A stretch of DNA of 64,000 bases from Streptomyces sp. ISL-43 (GTDB lineage Bacteria; Actinomycetota; Actinomycetes; Streptomycetales; Streptomycetaceae): assembly GCF_018614195.1 (NCBI RefSeq), contig NZ_JAGGOT010000010.1, positions 62,001 to 126,000 of the forward strand, in the 5' to 3' direction. Of the stretch, positions 35,772 through 44,582 are shown one piece after another. Both the position numbers and the translations under genes were made by a program. Under the pieces are notes generated by a model. It saw only the letters and a program-made list of their open reading frames with translations, was not told where the DNA came from and made no database searches. Positions within the stretch are counted from its first letter, which is position 1, and every line of letters begins with the position of its first letter.

Positions 35772-36938
35772 TCACTTCCGCAGGGAGGGACGCCTGCCGT
35801 CCGCCATGTGCGCGCGGTCGGCGGCCGCCGTGCCGTCCTCCCAGCCCGCGAGGTCGGTGGCCCCGCGCAGCCGGGTCGTCGTGGTGCGGGGGAACATCTC
35901 CTCGGCCCGCGAGGTGACCGCCACGTCCCGGGCGACCAGGGCGGGCAGGTAGTCGGGGGCCTCGGCCACCGTGTGCTCGGCCGTCTCGGCGAGGCGCTGG
36001 CCGAGCCGGCTCGCGTAGGCGAGGAGGAAGGACTGCCGGAAGGTCTTGGTGCGCTTGCGCCCGCCCGCCCGCTGGCCGGCCTCGGCGCGAGTCATGGCGG
36101 CGGTGCCCTGCACGAGCAGCGAGGTGTAGAGGAGCTCGACCGCCTCCAGGTCGCTTTCGAAGCCGACGACGGTGGAGAACTCGTAGGCGCTGTTCCACAC
36201 GGCCCGGCAGCGGTTGGCGCTCGCCACGGCGTCCAGCAGGACCGCCTTGGCCTCCTCGTACGGCGCCTCGACGCCGATCCGGCAGGCGCCGGGGATCTGC
36301 TTGACGCCCGTCTTCACCGCGAGCAAGGCCTCGTCGACGGTGTGCCGGGCCATGAGCTCCTGCGCCTTGGCGCTGAGGGCCTCCGCCTCCTCGGGGAAGG
36401 TGGTCGCCTCGGCCTTCGCGAGGAGCGCCCGGATCCGGCCGAGCATGCGGGGCTCGATGTGCGCGTGTTCGAGTACGTCGGTCGCGTCCCCCGGCAGGGG
36501 TCCCACGGGCTCTACGGACGGCAGCCGGATCAGCAGCCGGAACACCTCCAGGACGGCCCCGGCCAGGGTGAACCGGTCGGTCCGCTCCCGCGCCACGAGC
36601 TGGTCCCCGTAACGGGCGTCGTCCTCCCACCACGGCTCGGCGTCCGTCCACCGCTCGGGCAGCCGCGCGTACCGCCTCGCCTCGGCGGCGACCAGGTCCT
36701 CGCAGATCCGCGCGTGCACCGGAGTCAGGTCCCGCCGCACGAGCCGCAGCACGTCCTGCGGCCGCCACCCCCGCTCCCAGGCCTGCCGTACGTACGCCTC
36801 CCCGCGCGCGAGCAGCGCCTGCCCGACCCCGCCCCACCGCTCCCCATCGCCCACGAGCACCGAAGCCCCGGCATCCAGCCCGGCGTCATCCTGCCTGTAC
36901 AACGCGGCCTCACAGGCCCGGTCGACGATGTCTCTCAC
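35772..36938 (-). CDS. DUF2786 family protein
   Basis: The 388-residue soluble protein has a central DUF2786-like segment around residues 165-215 (Arg-Ile-Arg-Ala-Leu-Leu-Ala-Lys-Ala-Glu-Ala-Thr-Thr-Phe-Pro-Glu-Glu-Ala-Glu). That motif is often found in phage- and plasmid-related proteins of unknown function. The N-terminal part (Asp-Ala-Gly-Leu-Asp-Ala-Gly-Ala) is a streptomycete-specific helical domain. The GTG at 36938 sits one to two bases after GGAGG; the frame is open to 37055 but the extra codons look non-conserved. It is divergent from the DNA polymerase gene. Confidence 0.75.
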   Translation of the reverse strand: MRDIVDRACEAALYRQDDAGLDAGASVLVGDGERWGGVGQALLARGEAYVRQAWERGWRPQDVLRLVRRDLTPVHARICEDLVAAEARRYARLPERWTDAEPWWEDDARYGDQLVARERTDRFTLAGAVLEVFRLLIRLPSVEPVGPLPGDATDVLEHAHIEPRMLGRIRALLAKAEATTFPEEAEALSAKAQELMARHTVDEALLAVKTGVKQIPGACRIGVEAPYEEAKAVLLDAVASANRCRAVWNSAYEFSTVVGFESDLEAVELLYTSLLVQGTAAMTRAEAGQRAGGRKRTKTFRQSFLLAYASRLGQRLAETAEHTVAEAPDYLPALVARDVAVTSRAEEMFPRTTTTRLRGATDLAGWEDGTAAADRAHMADGRRPSLRK

Positions 36939-37127
36939 CCCTCCAGCTTGGCACGCCGGCCCGGCTGCCCCTGCCGCAGCCCCTGGGGCCGGGGGAAGTC
37001 CCGGGGAACGGGGGAAGGGCAGGGGGACAGGCCCCGCAGAACAACGGCGGAGCAACGGCAGGGCAACGGCAGGGCGACCCGCGCGGCGCGAACCGCACTG
37101 TCAGCCCCCGGTGGGACACTCGCACTC

Positions 37128-38786
37128 ATGAGCGAGCACACCCCCCGGTGGGCCCTCGCCGAGGACGGCGACGGCCGGTGGCACGCCACGCCACTGGACC
37201 CCACCGCGGGCGGAGCCCGCATCACCACCACCGACCCCGCCGAGGCGATCCGCGCGGCCCCCGCCGGCACCCGCTGGATCTGGCGGTCCACCGCCGCCGT
37301 CTACCCCCGCCTCCTCGCCGCCGGCACCCGCGTGGAGCGCTGCCACGACATCGAGGACGCCGAGCTCCTCCTCCTCGCCCACGAGGGCCGCCTCGGCGAA
37401 CCCCGTTCCGCGGCCGCCGCCTGGGCCCGCCTCACGAACGCGCCCGTCCCGCCCGACCCCCCGCAGCGCGCGGCGGAGCCCGGCACGCAGAACTCCCTCT
37501 TCGACCCCCAGCCGGCCCCCGTCCCCCTGGACGCCCTCGTCGCCATCCACGCCGACCAGGCGAAGCGGCTGGAAGCCACCGCCCACCCCGACCGGATGCG
37601 GCTGCTCGTCGCCTCGGAGTCGGCCGCCTTCCTCGTGGCCGCCGAGATGAACCGCGCGGGCCTGCCCTGGCGGGCCGACGTACACCGGGCGCTGCTCACC
37701 GAGCTGCTCGGCGAGCGGTACGCGGGCCGCGGCCAGCCCCGCCGGCTCGCCGAGCTCGCCGACGCCGTCTCCTCCGCGTTCGGCCGCCGTGTCCGGCCCG
37801 AGCTGCCCGCCGACGTCATCAAGGCCTTCGCGGAGGCCGGGATCAAGCTCAAGTCCACCCGCCGCTGGGAGATCCAGGAGCTCGACCACCCGGCGGTCGC
37901 CCCGCTCGTCGAGTTCAAGAAGCTGTACCGGATCTACACCGCCCACGGCTGGTCCTGGCTCGCCGACTGGGTCCATGACGGCCGCTTCCGCCCCGAGTTC
38001 ATCCCCGGCGGCACCTACACCGGCCGCTGGGTCACCAACGGCGGCGGCGCCCTGCAGATCCCCAAGGTGATCCGCCGGGCCGTCGTCGCCGACCCCGGCT
38101 GGCGGCTCGTCGTGGCCGACGCCGACCAGATGGAGCCGCGGGTCCTCGCCGCGATCTCGCGCGACCCCGCCTTCATGGAGGTGGCCGGCCGCCCGGAGGA
38201 CCTGTACACCTCCATCTCCCGCCAGGGCTTCTCCGGCGACCGGGACATGGCCAAGCTCGCCGTCCTCGGCGCGGTGTACGGGCAGACCTCCGGCGACGGC
38301 CTGAAGAACCTGGCCGCGCTGCGCCGCCGGTTCCCCCGGGCCGTGGCGTACGTGGACGACGCGGCGAAGGCGGGCGAGGAGGGCCGGCTCGTACGGACCT
38401 GGCTCGGCAGGACGTGTCCGCCGCCGGCCGACGCCGGGGAAGCCGAGGAGGCTCCCGACGGCTGGGTCCCGAGCTATGCCTCGACCGACGCCCGGGCGCG
38501 GGGGCGCTTCACCCGCAACTTCGTGGTGCAGGGCAGCGCCGCGGACTGGGCGCTGCTGCTGCTCGCGGCCCTGCGCCAGTCGATCGCGGCGGCGGGGATG
38601 CGGGCGGAGCTCGTGTTCTTCCAGCACGACGAGGTCATCGTGCACTGCCCGCAGGAGGAGGCACAGGCGGTGGTCGCGGCGATCCGCGCGGCGGGCGAGC
38701 TCGCGGGCCGCATCACCTTCGGCGAGACGCCGGTCCGCTTCCCGTTCACGACGGCGGTGGTCGAGTGCTACGCGGACGCGAAATAG
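37128..38786 (+). CDS. actinobacterial family-A DNA polymerase with exonuclease-like N-terminal domain
   Basis: The 552-residue protein has a degenerate 3'-5' exonuclease-like N-terminal region of about 150 residues and a family-A polymerase domain. Motif A is Val-Val-Ala-Asp-Ala-Asp-Gln-Met-Glu-Pro-Arg near residue 330. Motif B includes Lys-Leu-Ala-Val-Leu-Gly-Ala-Val-Tyr-Gly-Gln. Motif C is Gln-His-Asp-Glu-Val near 498. It lacks the 5' nuclease domain of PolA and is much shorter, so it belongs to the second polymerase type of actinobacteria, annotated as a bifunctional exonuclease/polymerase. Its cellular role is not settled; a repair role is likely. The start is the ATG at 37128. Confidence 0.88.
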   Translation: MSEHTPRWALAEDGDGRWHATPLDPTAGGARITTTDPAEAIRAAPAGTRWIWRSTAAVYPRLLAAGTRVERCHDIEDAELLLLAHEGRLGEPRSAAAAWARLTNAPVPPDPPQRAAEPGTQNSLFDPQPAPVPLDALVAIHADQAKRLEATAHPDRMRLLVASESAAFLVAAEMNRAGLPWRADVHRALLTELLGERYAGRGQPRRLAELADAVSSAFGRRVRPELPADVIKAFAEAGIKLKSTRRWEIQELDHPAVAPLVEFKKLYRIYTAHGWSWLADWVHDGRFRPEFIPGGTYTGRWVTNGGGALQIPKVIRRAVVADPGWRLVVADADQMEPRVLAAISRDPAFMEVAGRPEDLYTSISRQGFSGDRDMAKLAVLGAVYGQTSGDGLKNLAALRRRFPRAVAYVDDAAKAGEEGRLVRTWLGRTCPPPADAGEAEEAPDGWVPSYASTDARARGRFTRNFVVQGSAADWALLLLAALRQSIAAAGMRAELVFFQHDEVIVHCPQEEAQAVVAAIRAAGELAGRITFGETPVRFPFTTAVVECYADAK

Positions 38787-38838
38787 CGCGCCCCGGCCCC
38801 CGGCCGGAGCCGGAAAGCCGGGGCTGAGGCCGAGCACA

Positions 38839-38880
38839 GGGCCGAGCCCGGGGCCGAGCCCGGGGCCGAGCCCGGGGCCA
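38839..38880. repeat. 12-bp tandem repeat between genes
   Basis: About three and a half copies of a GGGCCGAGCCCG unit fill part of the 108-bp gap between the polymerase gene and the convergent next gene. Each unit is self-complementary, so the run can fold into alternative hairpins and may act as a terminator. Confidence 0.6.
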
Positions 38881-38894
38881 GGCCCCGCCCCTGG

Positions 38895-40172
38895 CTACTG
38901 CCCGTACTCGGACCACTTCGGGCTCGTCGCGATCTCCCTCAGCCGCTGCATGCTCAGCGCCGGATCCTTCCGGGTCGGCGCCCCCTTCATCGTGGTGGTG
39001 TTGTACGCCGACACGATCACCCGGGTCCCGTTCTTCCGGAGCACCTCCACGCTCCACCAGTCCGCGCCCGCGGCCTCGCCGCGCCGCTGATGGGTCACGA
39101 TCTTCGTCCCGTCCGGCAGCGTCTCCGCGCCCGTGAACAGGTCCGCCCACGTGCCCGGCCGGTCCTTGCTGTCGGGCTGGATCTGGAGGGCGGCCAGTGA
39201 CTGGCCCTTGCCGTCGTCGAGCACCACGTAGCCCAGATCGACCCCGTCGTCGTCCTTGCTCGCGACCGGGATCCCGTATCCGCTCACCAGCGCGCCCAGG
39301 ATGTCCACGGCCGTCTTCCCGGACCGCCCCGGCTCGGCCGCCGGCGCCGGCTTGGCCGCCGGCAGGTCGTTCAGGGCCGGGTGCCACAGCGGGGACGTGG
39401 CGAGCGTCTTCAGCTGCGCGAGCGTCAGCGGCGGCTCGGGCCGGGTGGTGGCCGAGCCCTTCTCGGTCGCCGCGTTGTACTCCTGCGCGTCGACGAGGAA
39501 CCCCTGCGGGGTCACCACGGTGGCGCGCCAGAGCTTGGTGTCCGCCCGGCGGTCGGGGTACTCGTAGCCCTGGAAGAGCATGATCCGCGAACCGTCCCCG
39601 AGCGTCTCGGAGGTGCAACTGTCGTAGTTCAGCGTGGTCTTGGAGGGGCACTTGAGCATGTCGTCGGCCCCCTCGCTCTTCGGGTCCATCCGGGTGAGGC
39701 TCAGGCCGATGCGGCCCTTGCCCTTGCCGTCGTCGAAGACGCCGTCCACCATCGGGCCGCGCTCGTCGCCCGTACCCCGCGCACTCGCACCGGTGACCTT
39801 CCCCTGCGGCAGCAGCTCCTTGAACACCTCGATCATCCGCTCCTCGGAGACGGCCCCGGTGCCGACGTTCTCCTTCAGCGCCCGCTCGCGCATCTCTCCC
39901 GGTGACAGCGATGTCGCCGGGGGCGAGGACGGGACGGCCGCCACGTTCGCCGGGCCGGCGGCGCCGCCCGAGCCGAACAGTCCGCCCGTGTAGGCGCCGG
40001 CCCCGCCGATCACCGCCAGGGCGAGCGCCGATCCACCGGCCACGGCGGCCCGGCGTCGGGCCACCATCCGCCGCCCGCGCCGTTCCCCGGCGCCGACGAG
40101 GTCACGGCCGTCGGCCGTGAAGTCTTCTCCCGCGCGCCGGAGGGCTTCACCGAGCTCATCTTCAAAGGGCAT
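38895..40172 (-). CDS. membrane-anchored protein paired with the SigE-type sigma factor
   Basis: The 425-residue protein has a cytosolic N-terminus of about 45 residues, one transmembrane segment (about 42-62) and a large extracytoplasmic domain with Ser/Pro-rich spacer. No enzyme motif is recognised. It follows the sigma-factor gene on the same strand, an arrangement repeated in streptomycetes for SigE-type factors; the short cytosolic part could sequester the sigma factor, with the outer part sensing, but no anti-sigma zinc motif is seen. A 138-bp purine-rich gap separates the two genes. Confidence 0.72.
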   Translation of the reverse strand: MPFEDELGEALRRAGEDFTADGRDLVGAGERRGRRMVARRRAAVAGGSALALAVIGGAGAYTGGLFGSGGAAGPANVAAVPSSPPATSLSPGEMRERALKENVGTGAVSEERMIEVFKELLPQGKVTGASARGTGDERGPMVDGVFDDGKGKGRIGLSLTRMDPKSEGADDMLKCPSKTTLNYDSCTSETLGDGSRIMLFQGYEYPDRRADTKLWRATVVTPQGFLVDAQEYNAATEKGSATTRPEPPLTLAQLKTLATSPLWHPALNDLPAAKPAPAAEPGRSGKTAVDILGALVSGYGIPVASKDDDGVDLGYVVLDDGKGQSLAALQIQPDSKDRPGTWADLFTGAETLPDGTKIVTHQRRGEAAGADWWSVEVLRKNGTRVIVSAYNTTTMKGAPTRKDPALSMQRLREIATSPKWSEYGQ

Positions 40173-40310
40173 GCGGAATCAGACCTTCCGTCCAGAGGTG
40201 TCGTGGAACGAGGCACGTGCGCGAACGAGGAGAGGAGAAGAAGAGGGAAGAAGGGGAGAGGAGGAGCGGAGGCGGCGGGCACCCGGCAGCGCGCGGGCCG
40301 GGCCGACCGC

Positions 40311-40826
40311 TCAATGGCCCGCGAACTCCGCGAGTGATCCGCCCAGTTGCTCCCGCAGCCGGCCCAGCGCCCGCGAGCTCCTGGTGCGCACGGCCGCCGA
40401 GCTGACGTTCATCGCGTCGGCGGTCTCCTCGACGCTGCGGTCCTCCCAGTACCGCAGCACCAGTACCGCCCGGTCCTTCGGCGCCAGCCGCCCCAGCGCC
40501 TCCAGCAGGGTCAGCCGCAGCACGGGATCGGCGCCGCCGGCCGCCTGAGCGCCCGATTCGGGGAACTCCCCGACCGGGCGCTCCCCCGTCGACCGGCGGC
40601 GCTGGTGCGTCAGGAAGGCCCGTACCAGCACGGTTTGCGCGTACGCCGCGGGATTGTCTATCCGGGTGATGCGCCCCCAGAGCAGGTACATCCGCCCCAA
40701 GGTCTCCTGTACGAGATCCTCCGCGAGATGGGTGTCACCGCTCGTCAGCAGGCAGGCAGACCGGTACAGGTGTGCCGATCTACCTTCCGCGAACTCACGG
40801 AACCCGTCTCTGCGTCCCTGCCGCAT
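40311..40826 (-). CDS. SigE-family ECF RNA polymerase sigma factor
   Basis: The 171-residue ECF sigma factor has region 2 with Leu-Ala-Glu-Asp-Leu-Val-Gln-Glu-Thr-Leu-Gly-Arg, and region 4 with Leu-Ala-Pro-Lys-Asp-Arg-Ala-Val-Leu-Val-Leu-Arg-Tyr-Trp-Glu-Asp and Ser-Ser-Ala-Ala-Val-Arg-Thr-Arg. This is the streptomycete SigE-like group of small factors with cognate membrane proteins. The ATG at 40826 is used because GGGGGAG precedes it; 8 more codons upstream are open. The likely partner is encoded immediately downstream. Confidence 0.87.
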   Translation of the reverse strand: MRQGRRDGFREFAEGRSAHLYRSACLLTSGDTHLAEDLVQETLGRMYLLWGRITRIDNPAAYAQTVLVRAFLTHQRRRSTGERPVGEFPESGAQAAGGADPVLRLTLLEALGRLAPKDRAVLVLRYWEDRSVEETADAMNVSSAAVRTRSSRALGRLREQLGGSLAEFAGH

Positions 40827-40890
40827 CGCTCCCCCTCGCGTCCGTCCCACCCCATTGACGCGACGGGGCAGCGGAATGTTTCAGCAGCTC

Positions 40891-41400
40891 TCAGACGGCT
40901 TCGGAAAGGTCGTGGAAGTACATGTGGAACTCCTCGCGGACGAAGCCCTCCGCCTCGTACAGCCCCTGCGCGATGTGGTTGTCGTACGCCGTCTCCAGCT
41001 GCACGCCCGACACCCCGGCCTCCCGCGCCCGGCGGAGCACCTCGCGCAGCAGCGCGCGGCCCGCGCCCGTACGGCGGCCGGACGGGGCGACGTACAGATC
41101 GTTCAGCACCCACGCGGGACGCATCGAGAGCGAGGAGAAGGTCCGGTAGACCTGGGTGAAGCCGACCGTGCCGGCTCCCGGGACGTCGGCGAGCAGGACG
41201 AAGGAGTCGCCGGCCTTCAGCCGCTCCGCCAGGAAGGCGCGGGGGCGGTCCGGGTCCTCGACCTGCACCTCGTAGAAGTCGAGGTAGCCGCGGAAGAGTC
41301 CGGCGGCGGCGTCCAGGTCCGCCTCGCCCGCCTCGCGCAGCACCACCCCGGCCGCGCTCTGCGCAACCTGGGCTTCACGCTGTGTCTTGCGACCGTTCAT
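40891..41400 (-). CDS. GNAT family N-acetyltransferase
   Basis: The 169-residue acetyltransferase has the acetyl-CoA loop in Val-Ala-Pro-Ser-Gly-Arg-Arg-Thr-Gly-Ala-Gly-Arg-Ala-Leu, preceded by the beta-strand Leu-Asn-Asp-Leu-Tyr-Val. The end, Gly-Phe-Val-Arg-Glu-Glu-Phe-His-Met-Tyr-Phe, is typical of small-molecule acetylating GNATs. The ATG at 41400 follows GGGAGAG. The acceptor is unknown. It lies upstream of the sigma factor on the same strand with a 64-bp gap, so co-transcription is possible. Confidence 0.85.
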   Translation of the reverse strand: MNGRKTQREAQVAQSAAGVVLREAGEADLDAAAGLFRGYLDFYEVQVEDPDRPRAFLAERLKAGDSFVLLADVPGAGTVGFTQVYRTFSSLSMRPAWVLNDLYVAPSGRRTGAGRALLREVLRRAREAGVSGVQLETAYDNHIAQGLYEAEGFVREEFHMYFHDLSEAV

Positions 41401-41525
41401 TGCTCTCCCTCGTCCGCTCCCGCGCGCCGTATCCATTGTGCGCGGGGGGTCACAAACCACCGCCGCCGCCCTACGCTACGGCCGGGCCGGCAGGGGACCG
41501 GCTCCACAACGGGGGCACCACATGA

Positions 41526-41819
41526 CACCGCGGCCATCGGCGCGAGCGGCCCCGCCGACAAGGAGCGGGCCGGGACGGGGACGGGGAGGCGGAGGGCCGG
41601 GACTCCGAGAGCGAGGACGCCGGGGGCTGGGACACGGGCGGGGACGCGAAGGCGCACACCCCGCGCTCCGCCGACGTGGCGTACGTACGGGGGCGACGCC
41701 TGGTCCTGCGGTGCGGGGAGCACGCGCTGATGCTGGAACTGCCGCACGCCGCGGACCATTCGGTGCTGCCGGCACTCGCCGAGGCGGCGGCCCGTCGGAC
41801 GGTCAGTCCTTCCCGGTGA
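41526..41819 (+). other. open frame without a start codon in a 402-bp gap
   Basis: The gap 41401-41802 has no ordinary gene. A frame open from 41526 to the TGA at 41817-41819 has a plausible C-terminal domain (Val-Ala-Tyr-Val-Arg-Gly-Arg-Arg-Leu-Val-Leu-Arg-Cys-Gly-Glu-His) and G/C-biased third positions, but no start before a GTG at 41676. A different frame upstream has an ATG at 41522. It may be a frameshifted small gene or a 47-residue protein from 41676. It runs 17 bp into the convergent gene. Confidence 0.3.
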
Positions 41820-43017
41820 CGGGCTGCGCCGGCAGAGTGTAGACGTGCTGCGGGGTGACGATCTTGGTGATCGCCTCGCCGAACAGCGTGCTCGGCTCCT
41901 CGCCTTCGGCGGAGATGTCCGTGTTGAGCAGGACGACCAGGGTGGCCTTCGACTGCGGGTCGTAGACGGCCAGCGTCTGGTATCCGGGGATGGAGCCGTT
42001 GTGCCCGATCCATCCTTGGACGTTGAAGATGCCCAGTCCGTAGCCGGTACCCGGGAGGGCCGGTACGACCTTGAGGCGCTGGGCCTGCGTGGCGGGGGTG
42101 AGCAGCTCACCCGTGGCCAGTACCTCGGCCCACTTCCGCAGGTCCGAGAGGTCGGAGATGATCGCTCCGGCGGCCCAGCCCCAGGAGGGGTTCCAGTCCG
42201 CGGCGTCCTCGGTCTTCCCGGACGCGGTCTGGTCCGTGTAGCCCTGGGCGTGCGGATCGGGGAACTCCGCGCCGGTCGGGAAGACGGTGCGCTTCAGCCC
42301 GGCGGGTTCGATGACCTCCTTCGTGATGTAGTCGGCCAGCTTCTGTCCGCTGACCTTCTCCACGACGAGGCCGATCAGGATGAGGTTGGTGTTGCAGTAG
42401 TAGAACTCCGCGTTCGGCTCGAAGAGCACCGGGTGCTTGAAGGAGTACGCGAGCAGCTCCTGCGGGGTGAACGGCCGCTGGGGATCGCTGGTCAACGCCT
42501 TGTAGAAGCCGTCGTCGGCGGAGTAGTTGAACAGCCCGCTGCGCATCCCGGCCAGCTCGCGCAGGGTGATGCGGTCGCCGTTCGGCACCCCGTCGATGTA
42601 CTTGCCGATGGGGTCGTCCAGCCCGATCTTCCCGTCGTCGACGAGCTCCAGCATCGCGGTCACGGTGAAGGTCTTGGTCTCGCTGCCGATGCGCATGTTG
42701 AGGTCGTCGGTCATGGGCTGCCCGGTGGCCTTGTCGGCCACGCCGAAGGTCCGTACGTACTCTCCCTTGCCCGGCGCCGACAGGGCCACTTGGACCCCGG
42801 GCACCTTGGCCTCGTCCATCACCTTCCGGATGGCGTCGTCCAACTGCCGCGCCACGGCGGGGGTGAGCTGCGGAAACTCTTCGGACGCGGCCGAACTGCT
42901 GGCCGCCGGGGGTGTGGGCGCGTCCACCGCGTACCCGACACCGGCCCCCACGGGCACCATCAGGAGCCCCACTGCGGCTGCCCCCACAGCCGCCCTGCGC
43001 AACCGTGTCGCTCTCAT
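41803..43017 (-). CDS. secreted serine hydrolase, class C beta-lactamase/D,D-peptidase family
   Basis: The 404-residue exported protein has an Arg-rich signal peptide and cleavage near Ala-Val-Asp-Ala at about 30-33. The serine active site is Ser112-Glu-Thr-Lys115 (SxxK), followed by Tyr-Cys-Asn (YxN) and His-Asn-Gly (HxG in place of KTG). This is the S12 group that includes R61-type D,D-carboxypeptidase and esterases. It probably acts on peptidoglycan peptides or esters outside the cell. A genuine cephalosporinase is less likely without an ampR-like neighbour. Confidence 0.86.
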   Translation of the reverse strand: MRATRLRRAAVGAAAVGLLMVPVGAGVGYAVDAPTPPAASSSAASEEFPQLTPAVARQLDDAIRKVMDEAKVPGVQVALSAPGKGEYVRTFGVADKATGQPMTDDLNMRIGSETKTFTVTAMLELVDDGKIGLDDPIGKYIDGVPNGDRITLRELAGMRSGLFNYSADDGFYKALTSDPQRPFTPQELLAYSFKHPVLFEPNAEFYYCNTNLILIGLVVEKVSGQKLADYITKEVIEPAGLKRTVFPTGAEFPDPHAQGYTDQTASGKTEDAADWNPSWGWAAGAIISDLSDLRKWAEVLATGELLTPATQAQRLKVVPALPGTGYGLGIFNVQGWIGHNGSIPGYQTLAVYDPQSKATLVVLLNTDISAEGEEPSTLFGEAITKIVTPQHVYTLPAQPVTGKD

Positions 43018-43148
43018 CCGTCCAACGTAACCCCGCCTCCACGCCCGGGCGACAGGAGTACGGGAGGCCCCTGGGCGGAGGGGCGGAGGGGGCGCACTGG
43101 GGGCGCATACGAGGGCGTGTGGAGGGCGTACCGGCGCGCGGGTGGAGG

Positions 43149-43796
43149 TCAGGCGGCGCGGTAGGCGCGCAGGAACGCGGCCACGCCCCCCTCGACCAGG
43201 CGGTCGACCTGAGGCTGGGGCAGCGGGAGGACGCCGTAGTGGGAGAGCTGCACGATCGAGTGGGAGACCAGCGCCGTGAAGTGGGCGCCCGCCATGGCCG
43301 CGTCGCCGTGCACGTCGAGCAGACCGGCGGCGGCCATACCCGCCATCGCGTCGGCGAGCGCGCGGCCGACGGGGCCCGGGCCGGCGTTCGTCCAGGCCTC
43401 CAGCAGCTCGGCCGGTACGTGGTCGGCTTCGGCGTGGATGTGGCGGACAAGTGCGAAGTGGTCCGGATAGTCGGACATGAGGGCGGCGAAGGCGTGGGCG
43501 AGGGCGCCCAGGTCGCGCTCCAAGTCATCGGGGTGGGGCGGGCGTTCCGGGTCGAGGAGGACCTCGATGCGGGCGATCTGGGCGTCCCGCACGCGGCCCG
43601 AGGTCCAGGTGACGACGGTACGGAAGAGCTCCGCCTTGCCGCCCGGAAAGTGGTTGTAGAGCGTGCGGGTCGACACGCCGGCCGCGGCGGCGAGCATGTC
43701 GACCGAGGCGCGCGCGTAGCCCTCGCGGCCGAAGACGCCGCAGGACGCGCTCGCCATGGCGATCTGCTTCTCCAGCCTTCTGCTGCTGCCGGTCAC
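43149..43796 (-). CDS. TetR family transcriptional regulator
   Basis: The 215-residue protein has a TetR helix-turn-helix at about 10-60, including Val-Asp-Met-Leu-Ala-Ala-Ala-Ala-Gly-Val-Ser-Thr-Arg-Thr-Leu-Tyr-Asn-His-Phe, and a C-terminal TetR_C domain. The GTG at 43796 has GAGGAGGCG upstream. It is divergent from the FMN reductase and MFS genes, with a pair of palindromes in between, so it probably represses them and itself. A three-gene resistance unit of repressor, flavin reductase and pump is plausible. Confidence 0.86.
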   Translation of the reverse strand: MTGSSRRLEKQIAMASASCGVFGREGYARASVDMLAAAAGVSTRTLYNHFPGGKAELFRTVVTWTSGRVRDAQIARIEVLLDPERPPHPDDLERDLGALAHAFAALMSDYPDHFALVRHIHAEADHVPAELLEAWTNAGPGPVGRALADAMAGMAAAGLLDVHGDAAMAGAHFTALVSHSIVQLSHYGVLPLPQPQVDRLVEGGVAAFLRAYRAA

Positions 43797-43812
43797 TCCG
43801 CCTCCTCAAAAA

Positions 43813-43850
43813 GTACAACGGTCGTTGCAATTCTTACAACGCACGTTGTA
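43813..43850. promoter_or_regulatory. paired TetR operators
   Basis: Two palindromes of the form ACAACG-NN-CGTTG lie at 43814-43829 and 43835-43850, the second matching at 14 of 16 positions. An outer palindrome AAGTACAACG / CGTTGTACTT joins them. They sit within the TetR/reductase divergent promoter and overlap the TetR upstream region. Confidence 0.7.
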
Positions 43851-43907
43851 CTTTACCGGAGGAGCGGCCGCACCGAGCGGTCGCCCCGCCGACGAGGGGA
43901 CACCGCC

Positions 43908-44570
43908 ATGCCTGCCACCACCTCCACCGCCTCCACCACCACTCCCACCGCCGCCCTCTCCGCCGCCGCCCTCTCCGCCGAGGACGCGCCGCTGCGCGTC
44001 GCCGTGGTCGTCGGCAGCGTCCGCGAGGGCCGCCAGGCCCCCGCCGTCACGGAGTGGTTCCTCGGCGCCGCGCGGGCCCACGGCGGCCTGGAGCTCGACG
44101 TCATCGACCTCGCCGACATCGACCTGCCGCTGGCCATGCCCGGCTGGGGCGGCTCCCCGAACCCGCGGGCCGCGGCCGCCCTGGCGTACGTGACCCCGCG
44201 GCTGGCCGCCGCCGACGCCTTCGTCATCGTCACCCCCGAGTACAACCACAGCTTCCCGGCCGCCCTGAAGAACCTCATCGACTGGCACGACGGGCAGTGG
44301 CACGCGAAGCCCACCGGCTTCGTCTCCTACGGCGGCCTCGGCGGCGGACTGCGCGCCGTCGAACAGCTCCGGCTGATCTTCGCCGAGCTGCACGCCATGA
44401 CCGTGCGCGACTCCGTCAGCCTGCACGGGCCGTGGTCAGGGCTCGGCGAGGACGGCGTACCGCGCGACACCGCCGTGTCCGAGGGCGCCGTCAAGGGCAT
44501 GCTCGGCCAGCTGGCCTGGTGGGGCCGGGCGCTGCGCGCCGCCCGCGCGACCCACCCGTACCAGGGCTGA
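43908..44570 (+). CDS. NADPH-dependent FMN reductase
   Basis: The 220-residue flavodoxin-fold reductase has the FMN loop Gly-Ser-Val-Arg-Glu-Gly-Arg, and Thr-Pro-Glu-Tyr-Asn-His-Ser-Phe-Pro-Ala-Ala-Leu-Lys-Asn, both diagnostic of this family (azoreductase/chromate-reductase-like). A Thr/Ala-rich leader of about 28 residues is not conserved and may mark a later true start. The ATG at 43908 has GAGGGGA upstream. It ends 12 bp before the MFS gene, so they are co-transcribed. Confidence 0.88.
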   Translation: MPATTSTASTTTPTAALSAAALSAEDAPLRVAVVVGSVREGRQAPAVTEWFLGAARAHGGLELDVIDLADIDLPLAMPGWGGSPNPRAAAALAYVTPRLAAADAFVIVTPEYNHSFPAALKNLIDWHDGQWHAKPTGFVSYGGLGGGLRAVEQLRLIFAELHAMTVRDSVSLHGPWSGLGEDGVPRDTAVSEGAVKGMLGQLAWWGRALRAARATHPYQG

Positions 44571-44582
44571 GGGAGCGACGGG

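Noticed and set aside
38839..38880. short tandem repeats as a CRISPR or origin
   Set aside because: Units are only 12 bp, GC-rich and self-complementary, with no spacers and no DnaA-box-like sequence.
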